Shown: piece by piece, positions 9,432 to 17,908 of the stretch | Numbering within the stretch: the first letter of the stretch is position 1 | Layout of the letters: the number at the start of each line of letters is the position of its first letter | NCBI RefSeq assembly: GCF_014203395.1 | Contig: NZ_JACHIW010000001.1 | Span: 5,315,501-5,379,500, forward strand | Direction of reading: 5' to 3' | DNA length: 64,000 nucleotides | Source: Saccharopolyspora phatthalungensis | GTDB taxonomy: Bacteria; Actinomycetota; Actinomycetes; Mycobacteriales; Pseudonocardiaceae | Program-made: the position numbers and the translations under genes | The notes under the pieces: model-generated | The model's input: only the letters and a program-made list of their open reading frames with translations | What the model was told of the DNA's origin: nothing | Databases searched by the model: none

Positions 9432-10447
9432 CGGATGACTCCGGTCTCGCGTACGGCATCAGCCGGCGACAGCGACGGGCTTCGGTCCTCGTGTGGCTGC
9501 GCGAAGACCACGAGATCCGCGTGGATGCGCCGATGCGGTGCGGGCCCCTGGTGGTCATCGGCATGAGGCTGCGAACGGCCGGTACCGGTGGTCTCGGGGG
9601 TGAGCACGAACCGGCCGTCGCGGATCGGGGTGAGCAGGACGACGATGTGCTGGAGGTAGAGCAGGTCGGCGTTCTGGCAGGCGGCCACCACCGGCCCGGT
9701 TGGGTCGACGAGCTGCCCCGTGGTGTTGTCACTGTGGGTGAGCACGGCGAAGATGCCGCCGGTGCGCAGCAGCCGGGCCGCGGCCCGCGCAAGGTGATCA
9801 CTGGTGGCCTCGCCGCTGTGTGCCGGGCGCAGGCTGGCGATAACCACATCCGCCCCCGCCGCGCGATCGCCGAGGTCGTCGGGCACGGCCCCAGGGGGAA
9901 CTGTGGGCTCGATGTCGTCGAGGCCCCGTGGCCCGTCCACGAGATCGGCCCAGTAAGGCCGGGACGCCGGGGCGTGCGCCGCCGGGTTGCACGTGAGGGG
10001 GACGACCCGGGCGGTCCGGTCAAGATCCCGGATGGCGGTCAGCGCCGCTTCCACTTCTCTGTCCGGCTCGCCGTGCGGGTGGCTTTCGGGGGTAGGGGTG
10101 GAGGGCTTGTCGGTGATCGCTGCGGCACTGGGGCCGGTCAACAGCACGACCCGTCCACCGGGATGGCTGAAGGAGGTGACGATCTTCTTCACGACCGGGG
10201 TCGGCCACACCGCCTCCGGGTCGACTGGCCGGGGTCCGCATGCCCATACCGTTGCCGGGGTCGGCGCACCGGAGACGGCCCGGGACCGGGACGCGGTCCT
10301 GGTGCGGCGCGTGCTGGGCCGGGTTGCCGACGGCGGGGCGGAGCCGTCGGGGGACCCTGCGCGTCCGCCGCGCCGAGGTGGACGCGCAGGGCGTGTCGCC
10401 TCGGGGCGCCGTCGGCCGGGGGGTGGGGCCTGATGGGGAGAGTTCAT
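9428..10447 (-). CDS. methyltransferase-fold protein lacking the catalytic motif
   Basis: The protein is 339 aa. The start at ATG 10447 was chosen because GGAGG lies six bases upstream. The N-terminal 70 residues are Pro/Arg-rich and disordered. The rest follows a Rossmann methyltransferase pattern: GGRVVLLTGPS at the SAM-loop position, ADVVIASLRPAH where an active amino-methylase has SPPY, then LLRTGGIFAVLTH and a strand ending in LLTPIRDGRFVL. The catalytic SPPY/DPPY is replaced by SLRP. It may be a non-catalytic partner of the next gene's methylase, or a diverged enzyme of unknown substrate. It is first in the operon leading to the integrase. Confidence 0.65.
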   Translation of the reverse strand: MNSPHQAPPPGRRRPEATRPARPPRRGGRAGSPDGSAPPSATRPSTRRTRTASRSRAVSGAPTPATVWACGPRPVDPEAVWPTPVVKKIVTSFSHPGGRVVLLTGPSAAAITDKPSTPTPESHPHGEPDREVEAALTAIRDLDRTARVVPLTCNPAAHAPASRPYWADLVDGPRGLDDIEPTVPPGAVPDDLGDRAAGADVVIASLRPAHSGEATSDHLARAAARLLRTGGIFAVLTHSDNTTGQLVDPTGPVVAACQNADLLYLQHIVVLLTPIRDGRFVLTPETTGTGRSQPHADDHQGPAPHRRIHADLVVFAQPHEDRSPSLSPADAVRETGVIR

Positions 10448-10742
10448 AGATGCCTCCGCTGCGGTGGTGCTGCGCGTTGTGCGCTGGTGACATCCCTGAA
10501 CTCCGAAATAAAGGCCCCTGGGGGACAACCGGGCTCGAACTTTTCTGATGGACGTGGCCCGGCCGTGGTTGAGACATTTTCCGTACCCCGGGGATTCGGG
10601 AGAGAAAAGTGCGCGCACGCGCGTGAAGCACTCTCTCGCGCAGATCCACCGGCGAGGTAGAAGATCAATCACAACAATTCTTCCGGACGGCCCCGTCGGG
10701 CCTGTCCAAGAGAGGCAACATCCGGGGTGTGCTCAATCGCAG

Positions 10743-10805
10743 CTACTACCGAACTACTACGAAACTACTACCGCCTTCCCATAATCCCAGCTCGCCGACT
10801 ACTAC
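10743..10805 (+). repeat. CTACTAC heptamers, 11-bp phased array (left)
   Basis: CTACTAC occurs exactly at 10743, 10754 and 10765, one turn of helix apart (11 bp). A fourth copy sits at 10799. The spacers are CGAA, GAAA and CGCC. The array faces the oppositely oriented array at 10906-10956. Confidence 0.85.
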
Positions 10806-10905
10806 GGTGGATCATCACGCGATCTCGACACCGGTGAATGTGATCGACGCAATCACGAGTAGACGAGTAACGGTGCAGGCGAAAATGATCATTTCAAGAT
10901 CAACC

Positions 10906-10956
10906 GTAGTAAACTGGTAGTAGGTCGGTAGTAGTTTCGTAGCAGTTTGGTAGCAC
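10906..10956 (-). repeat. GTAGTAG heptamers, 11-bp phased array (right)
   Basis: Five heptamers lie at 10906 (GTAGTAA), 10917 (GTAGTAG), 10928 (GTAGTAG), 10939 (GTAGCAG) and 10950 (GTAGCAC), all exactly 11 bp apart. They are the reverse complement of the left array. The last copy ends 55 bases before the start codon of the first conjugation gene, so binding here would overlap its promoter. Confidence 0.88.
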
Positions 10957-11011
10957 CTCCTGTGGCTTCCTTTTTGGCGTCGCTGTTCTGAATCGCCGCA
11001 AGGAGCCATTC

Positions 11012-12040
11012 ATGGCCACAAAGAACGAATTCCGCCGCACCCGCAGAGGTCAGGATTCGGAGGATTCCGCACGGGATTGCATGCCTCTGGATGCGGCGCG
11101 CGCCGCTTTCGAGTTGCTGGTGACCGGGCCGCATCCGGTCTCCCTTGACGGCCGTTTGTTTCCCGGCATGCCGTCGCGTCGGGTGCCGTTGAACGAGGTC
11201 CGGGACCGGCTGCTGCACCGTTGCTGCCGGCAGGCCGCCCGGGATGCGGTGTGGGCGCATCTGGTGCTGCGTTCGCGCACCGAGGGTGCCACGTGGACGG
11301 TCGGCTGTGTGGGGGTGGCGCTGCCGGCGCTGACCCGGATCGCCGCCACGCTCTCGGCCCGGTTCGCCGGGGATGTCACCGACATCCACGCCGCAGTGCT
11401 CGTCGGCTTTTTAACCGAGATCGCCCGGATCGATCTGCGCAGGCCGCGCATCATGCTGCGCTTGCGGTGGGCGGCCTACCGTGCCGGACACACCGCCGTC
11501 CGGGAAGCACTCGATGCCCCGGTTCCCTCCGGAAACGGGTTTCGTTCGACCGAGCCCACCCGGCCGTGGGGACACCCCGACTTCGTCCTCGCCCGCGCCG
11601 TCGCCGAGGGCGTGATCACCTCCGACGAGGCCGAGTTGATCGGCTCCACCCGCCTGGAGGGGCTCCCGCTCGCCGACGCGGCGCAGCAGCGCGGGGTGAA
11701 TTACCAAGCCGTCAAGAAGACCCGGCTGCGCGCCGAGAACCGGCTGGCCGCCTATCTCCTGAACGGCACGGGCGAGGCCGACGGCGGTGCGGGCGAGGGT
11801 GATCTGGCCGCTCATGTCGCTGACGCGGTGACCATCACCGCAGCCGCTCGCGCGGCCGCCAAACCTGCCGCGGATTCACGCTCTGTCATCGAACCCGCGG
11901 CCGGGGTGGCGAGGAAATCTCGGCCGCGGGTGTCCCCAACGCGGCCGGAATCCGGAGTTCAGGGATGCGGGGCAGAACCGGCTACCCCCGCGCCGCAGAC
12001 ACCGGCCACCTCGACTCCGGAGGTCCCTCGATGCGCCTGA
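11012..12040 (+). CDS. sigma-like helix-turn-helix protein, first gene of conjugation operon
   Basis: The protein is 342 aa from ATG 11012, with AAGGAG eight bases upstream. Residues about 190-245 (FVLARAVAEGVITSDEAEL, then QQRGVNYQAVKKTRLRAE) look like a sigma-70 region-4-type helix-turn-helix. Residues 40-170 are helical and may form the rest of a sigma-like fold. The last 90 residues are low-complexity Ala/Pro-rich and probably disordered. It heads the conjugation operon directly beside the phased repeats. A role as the operon's regulator is a reasonable inference but not shown. Confidence 0.65.
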   Translation: MATKNEFRRTRRGQDSEDSARDCMPLDAARAAFELLVTGPHPVSLDGRLFPGMPSRRVPLNEVRDRLLHRCCRQAARDAVWAHLVLRSRTEGATWTVGCVGVALPALTRIAATLSARFAGDVTDIHAAVLVGFLTEIARIDLRRPRIMLRLRWAAYRAGHTAVREALDAPVPSGNGFRSTEPTRPWGHPDFVLARAVAEGVITSDEAELIGSTRLEGLPLADAAQQRGVNYQAVKKTRLRAENRLAAYLLNGTGEADGGAGEGDLAAHVADAVTITAAARAAAKPAADSRSVIEPAAGVARKSRPRVSPTRPESGVQGCGAEPATPAPQTPATSTPEVPRCA

Positions 12041-12570
12041 ACCTTCTGTCACGCCCGCCGCACATGCGGCGACACCGACCCAAGACCGCACCTGATCCAG
12101 CCACTCGAACGATCACTGCATGCGCCGCACGAGCCTCACGGCACCGAGTCCTGCCTTCCCGCCCGGCATGTGGGTGTCAGTGCAGTCATCCGAGGACTCG
12201 CCATGCCGAGCGCGGTCGATGCCCACATGGGAGCCTGCGGCGCTCGGGGTGGCTGCTGGCCGGCGAGATCGCCGTCTTAGCACTCCTGCTGACCGCCGCC
12301 GGCGCGCACGCCGAGACCACGCACGTGTTGGCCCAGGCTCCCAGCCTGGATGTGGTCTTGAACAACATTCGCAACTGGCTGATGGGGATCCTGGCGGGGC
12401 TGGCGACGGTGTTCCTCACGGTCGGTGGGGTCCGCTATGTCATGGCGGGCGGCGAGCCCGGTGAGGTCGAGAAGGCCAAGCAGGCGTTCAAGTCGGCCGG
12501 GATCGGCTATGGGCTGGCGGCGTTGGCGCCGCTGGTTGTGACGATCCTCCGCGGAATCGTGGGGGTGTGA
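12031..12570 (+). CDS. TrbC/VirB2-like pilin or small conjugation membrane protein
   Basis: The start at ATG 12031 (MRLNLLSRPPHMRRHR) overlaps the previous gene by 10 bases and gives 179 aa. An Arg/Cys-rich N-terminus is followed by a signal-like hydrophobic segment (LAGEIAVLALLLTAAGAHAE) ending in an AHA-type cleavage site. Two membrane helices follow (WLMGILAGLATVFLTVGGV and IGYGLAALAPLVVTILRGI) separated by a short charged loop (GEPGEVEKAKQAFK). This two-helix plan is typical of VirB2/TrbC pilins and of their actinobacterial counterparts. The start is uncertain because the first 70 residues look unlike a normal signal peptide. Confidence 0.7.
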   Translation: MRLNLLSRPPHMRRHRPKTAPDPATRTITACAARASRHRVLPSRPACGCQCSHPRTRHAERGRCPHGSLRRSGWLLAGEIAVLALLLTAAGAHAETTHVLAQAPSLDVVLNNIRNWLMGILAGLATVFLTVGGVRYVMAGGEPGEVEKAKQAFKSAGIGYGLAALAPLVVTILRGIVGV

Positions 12571-12576
12571 TCACCG

Positions 12577-13632
12577 ATGCCGGCCACCGCCTCGGGCACT
12601 TTCCGTGTGCTCAGCCGCGCCGTGGCGGCCGCCGCCCTCGCGCTGGCCGCAGTCCTCGGTACTACCGGTGGCATCGCCGTGGCCCAACCCGCACCCACCC
12701 CCACCCCGATCCCGACGCTGCCGGGAACCCCGCCGCCGGAATGCCCGCCGGGATCAGCGCCCGACTGCGGCACCCCACCGCCGCCACCCACAGCACCGCC
12801 CAGCGAAGAGTCACCGTCGTTGCCGCCGCCACCGTGTACGGGGCCGTACTGCATTCCGCAGGTGCCCACCACCCCCGTGCTGCCGAACCCCGGCGAAAGC
12901 GAGGATCACGGGAGTTGGCTGGCTCACTGGCTGACCGACTGCATCTGGGATTTCTTCACCGGCCTTGCGACCTCCGCACTGGGCGGTGTGCTGGATCTGC
13001 TCGGCACGTCGTTACTCGCGACACCGCAACTGGACCGGCTGCCGGTGATGGGGCAGATCTGGGGCGGTTCGCAACGCATCGTGATCGCCTGCTCCGTCGT
13101 GGTGGTCATCCTCGCGGGCCTGGTCGTGATGGCCTACCACACCTTGCAGACCCGCAGTTCGGTCAAGGAAATCCTTCCGCGGCTGGCGGTGGGGTTTCTT
13201 GCGGCGAATCTGTCGCTGTTTTTCGGTGGCAAAGCAATCGAGTTCGCCAATGCCCTGTCGTATTCCCTGGTGGGTGGCGATCAGGCGGGAGTCGAGCAAA
13301 CGGCGCGGGCATTCACTGACAGTGTGCGGGGAAATGTTCCGGCGGAGGACGCCGGATACACTGATTTGTACGCGATCTTTACCGTGCTAGTGCTGGTTGT
13401 GATGATTATCGCGGTTCTGCTGACTTACATCGTCCGTGTCGCCCTGACGGTGATTCTGCTCGCGGGTGCACCACTGTTGCTGATGTGTCACGCGCTTCCG
13501 CAAACCGAGGCGATCGCGTTCTGGTGGTGGAAAGCCTTCGGCGGGATGCTGGCCATTCAGGTCTGCCAATCCTTGGCGTTCATCGCGGCCATCAAACTGT
13601 TCTATCTTCCCGGCGGCATCACCCTGTTCTGA
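12577..13632 (+). CDS. TrbL/VirB6-like conjugation membrane protein, N-terminal part
   Basis: The protein is 351 aa. A signal peptide (residues 1-38, ending VAQPAP) is followed by a Pro-rich extracytoplasmic linker up to about 110, then at least five membrane helices, as in TrbL/VirB6 inner-membrane channel subunits. It stops at TGA 13630-13632 right after GGITLF. The next gene at 13657 is in the same reading frame and begins with the membrane helix and IPFWILGSIRGGGRSF segment that I recall as the C-terminal part of single-chain homologs. The two are thus probably halves of one ancestral protein separated by a stop codon. Confidence 0.8.
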   Translation: MPATASGTFRVLSRAVAAAALALAAVLGTTGGIAVAQPAPTPTPIPTLPGTPPPECPPGSAPDCGTPPPPPTAPPSEESPSLPPPPCTGPYCIPQVPTTPVLPNPGESEDHGSWLAHWLTDCIWDFFTGLATSALGGVLDLLGTSLLATPQLDRLPVMGQIWGGSQRIVIACSVVVVILAGLVVMAYHTLQTRSSVKEILPRLAVGFLAANLSLFFGGKAIEFANALSYSLVGGDQAGVEQTARAFTDSVRGNVPAEDAGYTDLYAIFTVLVLVVMIIAVLLTYIVRVALTVILLAGAPLLLMCHALPQTEAIAFWWWKAFGGMLAIQVCQSLAFIAAIKLFYLPGGITLF

Positions 13633-13656
13633 CCGCGCCCACAACACAAGGGGTGT

Positions 13657-14748
13657 GTGGTGACTAGCTTTCTGATCGCGATCGCGATGTGCTACATCCT
13701 GTTCAAGATCCCATTTTGGATTCTCGGTTCGATCCGTGGCGGCGGCCGGTCCTTCCTTGGCTCCGTCGTCCGAGGCTTTATCGCGTATAAAACGTTCGGG
13801 TGGATTCAGGGAACCGGCGCTGCGATTCGTGGCCGCCGAGGTTCTCGTAGTTCGTCTCTGTCGTCGCCGGATCCGTACGCCAACATCCGCTCGACCTCGG
13901 GTGGCCAATACGTGCTGCCTCTCGAAGGACTCACACGGAGGCGCGCCCGCAGATCCCCTGGTCCGCAGTCTGTGCCGAACCGCTCGTCGAAACCCAACCG
14001 GAGGGCAGCGGGGAAACAAGGTGCACTGTTCACCGCCGAGGGCACGCCCGCCCGCGGGGCACGACCGCCGAACCTGGGCCCGGGTGCCGCGCGGATCGAT
14101 CCACAGCCCGGTGAGCAGCACATGCTGCCCATCCCCACCCACCACGACCCAAACCGCACCAGCCGCCGCAGCCTGCACGAGGACCTGACCAGCCCCCGAC
14201 CGACCCGCACGACACCAAACCCGCAGCAGCCGACGCTGTTCACCCGCACAGGCCGCCCGCGACCGGCTGCCCGACCACCCCAGCCGGGCAACCCCGGGGC
14301 GATGCCCGTCCGTATCCGGCCTGGTGAGCAGCACTACCTGCCACTGGTCGGCCCCTTCACCAGCCAGGCCACCCCTCCACCGGGACCCAAACCAACCGTC
14401 CCCGCCGACCAGCCCCCACCGAGACCGGCCCGCCCGCCGGGGCAACAGGCCCTGCTGAGCACCACCGGAGAGGTTCGCCCGCAGGCCCGCGCCCGACGCC
14501 CCGCGCGCCCGAGCCCGGTGGTGCCCCCGGCCTACAAGGGCATTCGCCCGGACCGGGACGGCCAATACCGGCTGCCGCTGAACGTGCCGAAGAAACCGGC
14601 CCGGCACCGCGGTCGGCGACCGGCTGCCGAGGAACCCGGCCCTCCGAGCCCCGCGCGGCATCCGGAGCAGCCCGAACTTCCCCTGAACCTACCGGCAACC
14701 CGACCACCCCAACCCCGCACGACACCCCGAGGAGGTCGAACGCGATGA
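13657..14748 (+). CDS. C-terminal part of TrbL-like protein with Pro-rich repeat tail
   Basis: The protein is 363 aa from GTG 13657, with AAGGGG upstream (GTG 13660 is also possible). One membrane helix lies at residues 3-25, then the segment GSIRGGGRSFLGSVVRGFIA, then a 290-residue Pro/Arg-rich tail. The tail alternates two short motifs: one like GEQHYLPL (GGQYVLPL, GEQHMLPI, GEQHYLPL, DGQYRLPL) and one like QQPTLFT (KQGALFT, QQPTLFT, QQALLST). It is in frame with the preceding gene, separated only by TGA and seven codons. Its stop overlaps the PrgI start (ATGA). Confidence 0.75.
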   Translation: MVTSFLIAIAMCYILFKIPFWILGSIRGGGRSFLGSVVRGFIAYKTFGWIQGTGAAIRGRRGSRSSSLSSPDPYANIRSTSGGQYVLPLEGLTRRRARRSPGPQSVPNRSSKPNRRAAGKQGALFTAEGTPARGARPPNLGPGAARIDPQPGEQHMLPIPTHHDPNRTSRRSLHEDLTSPRPTRTTPNPQQPTLFTRTGRPRPAARPPQPGNPGAMPVRIRPGEQHYLPLVGPFTSQATPPPGPKPTVPADQPPPRPARPPGQQALLSTTGEVRPQARARRPARPSPVVPPAYKGIRPDRDGQYRLPLNVPKKPARHRGRRPAAEEPGPPSPARHPEQPELPLNLPATRPPQPRTTPRGGRTR

Positions 14749-15950
14749 CCGAGCCATATCGGATTCCGGCTGATGTGGACAGAGAAGACCGCATCGTGGC
14801 GGGCCTGACCGCGCGCCAGGTGGTGATCCTCGCCGTGACCGGCATCGTGCTCTACGCCGCATGGACCGTGACCCGCGCCCTCATCCCGTTGCCGGTGTTT
14901 CTGATCCCGGCGATCCCGATCGGCGCGACGGCGGCGATCCTCGCACTGGGCCAGCGCGACGGCATCACCCTGGACCGGCTGCTGCTTTCGGCGATCCGCC
15001 AACGCCTCGGTCCCCGACACCGGGTCGCCGCCCCCGAAGGCATCTGCCCCGTCCCGGACTGGCTCACCACTCACGCCACCACGACCGGCGACACACCAGC
15101 CACCCGGGGTGGGTCCGGGGTGTGCCCGTCGGCGCTGCGGCTGCCCGCCGAAGCCATCACCGACACCGGGGTCATCGACCTCGGCAGCGATGGCCTCGCC
15201 GTCCTCGCCGTGGCCTCCACCGTCAACTTCGCCCTACGCACCCCGGCGGAACAGGAAGGTCTGGTCGCCACTTTCGGCCGCTACCTCCACAGCTTGACCA
15301 CACCAGTGCAGGTACTCGTCCGCACCGAACGCCTCGATGTGTCCGCCCAGATCACCGAACTCCGCGAACGCGCCGGCGGCCTGCCCCACCCCGCGCTCGA
15401 ACAAGCGGCGCTGGAGCACGCCGACTACCTCGCCCAACTCGGAGAACACACCGACCTGCTGCGCCGCCAAATCCTCCTCATCCTTCGCGAGGGCCTGCGG
15501 CCGGCCGGTGACGCGGCTGCGGTCGGTGGTTCGTCGGCGTTCGCGGCCCTGATTGCGGGGAGTGGGCGCAAGGCCACACGGCAGAAACGTGGGGATTCCG
15601 CGGCTCGCCGTGCTGCGGAGTCACGGCTGGTGCGGCGTCTCGGGGAGGCCGTTGAGCTGCTGGCACCGGCCGGAATCGTGGTGACTCCACTGGATGCCGG
15701 GCAGGCCACCGCCGTGCTCGCCTCCAGCTGTAACCCCGACACCGTGCTGCCGCCGGCCACCGGCCTGGCCGGCGCCGACGAGGTCATCACCAGCCCTAGC
15801 GGGCAGCCCTTCGATCCCTACTCCCGAGGCGGGTTCAGCGCTACGGCGGGCCTGCGGGCCGGGGTCTGCGACCCGGCCGAGGCGCACGACTGGGACTACG
15901 ACACCGAAGACGACGAGGACGAGTTCGAAGAGAGGGGGCGAGTCGCATGA
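14745..15950 (+). CDS. PrgI/SCO6880-like type IV secretion protein
   Basis: The protein is 401 aa. The N-terminus (MTEPYRIPADVDREDRI) and two adjacent membrane helices (residues 25-60) match the PrgI family, small T4SS membrane proteins equivalent to VirB3 that precede the VirB4 ATPase. Here PrgI is fused to a soluble 300-residue C-terminal domain, as in the actinobacterial SCO6880-like form. Start and stop both overlap the neighbouring genes by four bases, so it is translated in step with TrbL-C and VirB4. It is expected to anchor VirB4 at the membrane. Confidence 0.82.
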   Translation: MTEPYRIPADVDREDRIVAGLTARQVVILAVTGIVLYAAWTVTRALIPLPVFLIPAIPIGATAAILALGQRDGITLDRLLLSAIRQRLGPRHRVAAPEGICPVPDWLTTHATTTGDTPATRGGSGVCPSALRLPAEAITDTGVIDLGSDGLAVLAVASTVNFALRTPAEQEGLVATFGRYLHSLTTPVQVLVRTERLDVSAQITELRERAGGLPHPALEQAALEHADYLAQLGEHTDLLRRQILLILREGLRPAGDAAAVGGSSAFAALIAGSGRKATRQKRGDSAARRAAESRLVRRLGEAVELLAPAGIVVTPLDAGQATAVLASSCNPDTVLPPATGLAGADEVITSPSGQPFDPYSRGGFSATAGLRAGVCDPAEAHDWDYDTEDDEDEFEERGRVA

Positions 15951-17872
15951 TGCTGCGTACACGCCATCGCGCCAGCCAGGCTTCGGTCGCAGCGCCGACC
16001 GCCAGTGCGTTCACGCCGGATGCGGTGAGCGTGGGTGCCCGGCATTTGGAAGTCGGCGGCGAGTGGGTCGCCTCCTTCGCCATCGTGGGCTATCCGCGTG
16101 AGGTCCATCCCGGCTGGCTGCAGCCCCTGCTGACCTATCCCGGCAGGTTGGATGTGTCGCTGCACATCGAGCCGATCGACCCCGCCACCGCCGCCACCCG
16201 TCTCAAACGGCAGCTGGCCAAACTGGAGAGTGGTCGGCGGCACACCGCCGAGCACGGCAGACTGGCCGACCCGCACGTGGAAGCGGCCACCGAGGACGCC
16301 TACGATCTCTCGGCCCGTATTGCGCGCGGCGAGGGCAAACTGTTCCGCCTCGGTCTGTATCTGACCATCCACGCCCCGTCGCAGGAGGCGCTGGCTGATG
16401 AGGTCGCCGCGATCCGGTCTCTGGCCGCGTCGTTGTTGCTGGACGCCAAACACACCACCTACCGCAGCCTGCAGGGGTGGGTGTCGACACTGCCCATGGG
16501 CCTCGATGTGGTGGGCATGCGCCGCACCTTCGACACCAGCGCCCTGTCGGCGGCGTTCCCGTTCACCAGCCCGGACTTACCGCCGACCGACCCGACCAGC
16601 GTGGCCGCGCCGTCCGGGGTGCTCTACGGCTACAACGCCCAGTCGCAAGGACTGGTGCACTGGGACCGCTTCGCACTGGACAACCACAACAGCGTGGTCC
16701 TGGGGCGCTCCGGCGCGGGAAAGTCCTACCTGGTCAAGCTTGAGCTTTTGCGCAGCCTGTATCGGGGGATCGAGATCTATGTCGTCGATCCCGAAGACGA
16801 ATATGCGCGGCTGGCGGCAGCGGTCGGCGGCACCTACGTCCACCTCGGCGCAGCGGGCGTGCGGCTCAACCCGTTCGACCTGCCCATCACTCTCGGGCCG
16901 GATGGGCGGCGCACCGCCCCGAAGGACGCCCTGATCCGCCGAAGCTTGTTCCTGCACACCGTGATCAGCGTGCTGATCGGCGCTGAGCCGGGCGCTGCCG
17001 AGCGGGCGGCGCTGGATCGGGCGATCGCCGCCACCTACCACCGCGTGGGGATCACCGCCGATGCCCGCACCTGGAGCCGACCCGCCCCCATCTTGGGGGA
17101 TCTCCGCGACACCCTCGCCGACGCGGGCAACAGTGGTGACGCGGCGGCGGGGGAGTTGGCCGCGCGGCTTCATCCCTATGTCGATGGTGCGTTCAAGCAC
17201 CTCTTCGACGGCCCTACCACTACCCGTCCGGATGGGCACCTCGTGGTCTTCTCGCTGCGTGATCTGCCCGACGAGCTCAAAGCGATCGGCACGCTGCTGA
17301 CGCTGGACGCGGTCTGGCGGCGGGTGTCCAATCCGGCGATCCGCAGGCCGCGGCTGGTCGTGGTCGACGAAGCGTGGCTGTTGATGCAACAACACGCCGG
17401 TGCGCAGTTCCTGTTCCGGATGGCCAAAGCCTCCCGCAAACACTGGGCCGGACTCACCGTCGCGACGCAGGACACCGCGGACGTGCTGGGCAGCGATCTC
17501 GGGAAAGCCGTGGTCGCCAACGCCGCCACGCAGATCCTGCTGCGGCAGGCGTCGCAGGCCATGGACGAGATCACCCGCACCTTCGATTTATCCGCCGGGG
17601 AAAGGCAATTCTTACTCTCAGCGGAGCGGGGCCAGGGCCTGCTGTCCGCGGGGACGCAGCGCGTGGCCTTTCAGAGTATTGCCTCGCCCACCGAGCACTA
17701 CCTGGTCACCAGCGACCCGGCCGAACTCGCCGACTATGCCGCCGATGCAGACCTCACCGACCCCGGCGCTGACGGATCCTATCTCGACCTCGGGGCCTTG
17801 GCCGAGGACAACGCCCTGATCGAGGGCGACGAATTCGGCCCCGGCGAAGTCCAGCTCGACCTCGACGCGTGA
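15947..17872 (+). CDS. virB4: VirB4-like conjugation ATPase
   Basis: The protein is 641 aa. Walker A is GRSGAGKSY near residue 254, followed by the VirB4-typical strand EIYVVDPEDEY. Walker B is RLVVVDEAWLLM near 470, and a downstream TVATQDTADVL segment carries the conserved Gln. The N-terminal 230 residues match the VirB4/TraC-type N-terminal region. This is the universal T4SS ATPase that powers channel assembly. Its start overlaps the PrgI stop. The C-terminus is acidic (EGDEFGPGEVQLDLDA). Confidence 0.92.
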   Translation: MMLRTRHRASQASVAAPTASAFTPDAVSVGARHLEVGGEWVASFAIVGYPREVHPGWLQPLLTYPGRLDVSLHIEPIDPATAATRLKRQLAKLESGRRHTAEHGRLADPHVEAATEDAYDLSARIARGEGKLFRLGLYLTIHAPSQEALADEVAAIRSLAASLLLDAKHTTYRSLQGWVSTLPMGLDVVGMRRTFDTSALSAAFPFTSPDLPPTDPTSVAAPSGVLYGYNAQSQGLVHWDRFALDNHNSVVLGRSGAGKSYLVKLELLRSLYRGIEIYVVDPEDEYARLAAAVGGTYVHLGAAGVRLNPFDLPITLGPDGRRTAPKDALIRRSLFLHTVISVLIGAEPGAAERAALDRAIAATYHRVGITADARTWSRPAPILGDLRDTLADAGNSGDAAAGELAARLHPYVDGAFKHLFDGPTTTRPDGHLVVFSLRDLPDELKAIGTLLTLDAVWRRVSNPAIRRPRLVVVDEAWLLMQQHAGAQFLFRMAKASRKHWAGLTVATQDTADVLGSDLGKAVVANAATQILLRQASQAMDEITRTFDLSAGERQFLLSAERGQGLLSAGTQRVAFQSIASPTEHYLVTSDPAELADYAADADLTDPGADGSYLDLGALAEDNALIEGDEFGPGEVQLDLDA

Positions 17873-17908
17873 GACCAGGCCCTGCTGGAGCCTCGCGTCT
17901 CCACGGTA

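Larger units (their letters stand above)
10448..11011. promoter_or_regulatory. divergent control region between integrase and conjugation operons
   Basis: This 564-base interval separates two divergently transcribed operons and is more A/T-rich than its surroundings near 10740-10960. It contains two oppositely oriented arrays of a heptamer spaced every 11 bp (listed separately). It is the natural place for both operon promoters, an operator, and possibly an origin of transfer or a partition site. No open frame in it is supported. Confidence 0.6.

Noticed and set aside
10743..10956. The phased heptamers as a CRISPR or TraB/clt recognition locus
   Set aside because: The repeats are 7 bp at 11-bp pitch, far too short for CRISPR. 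The transfer genes are T4SS type rather than the single TraB translocase that uses clt repeats.
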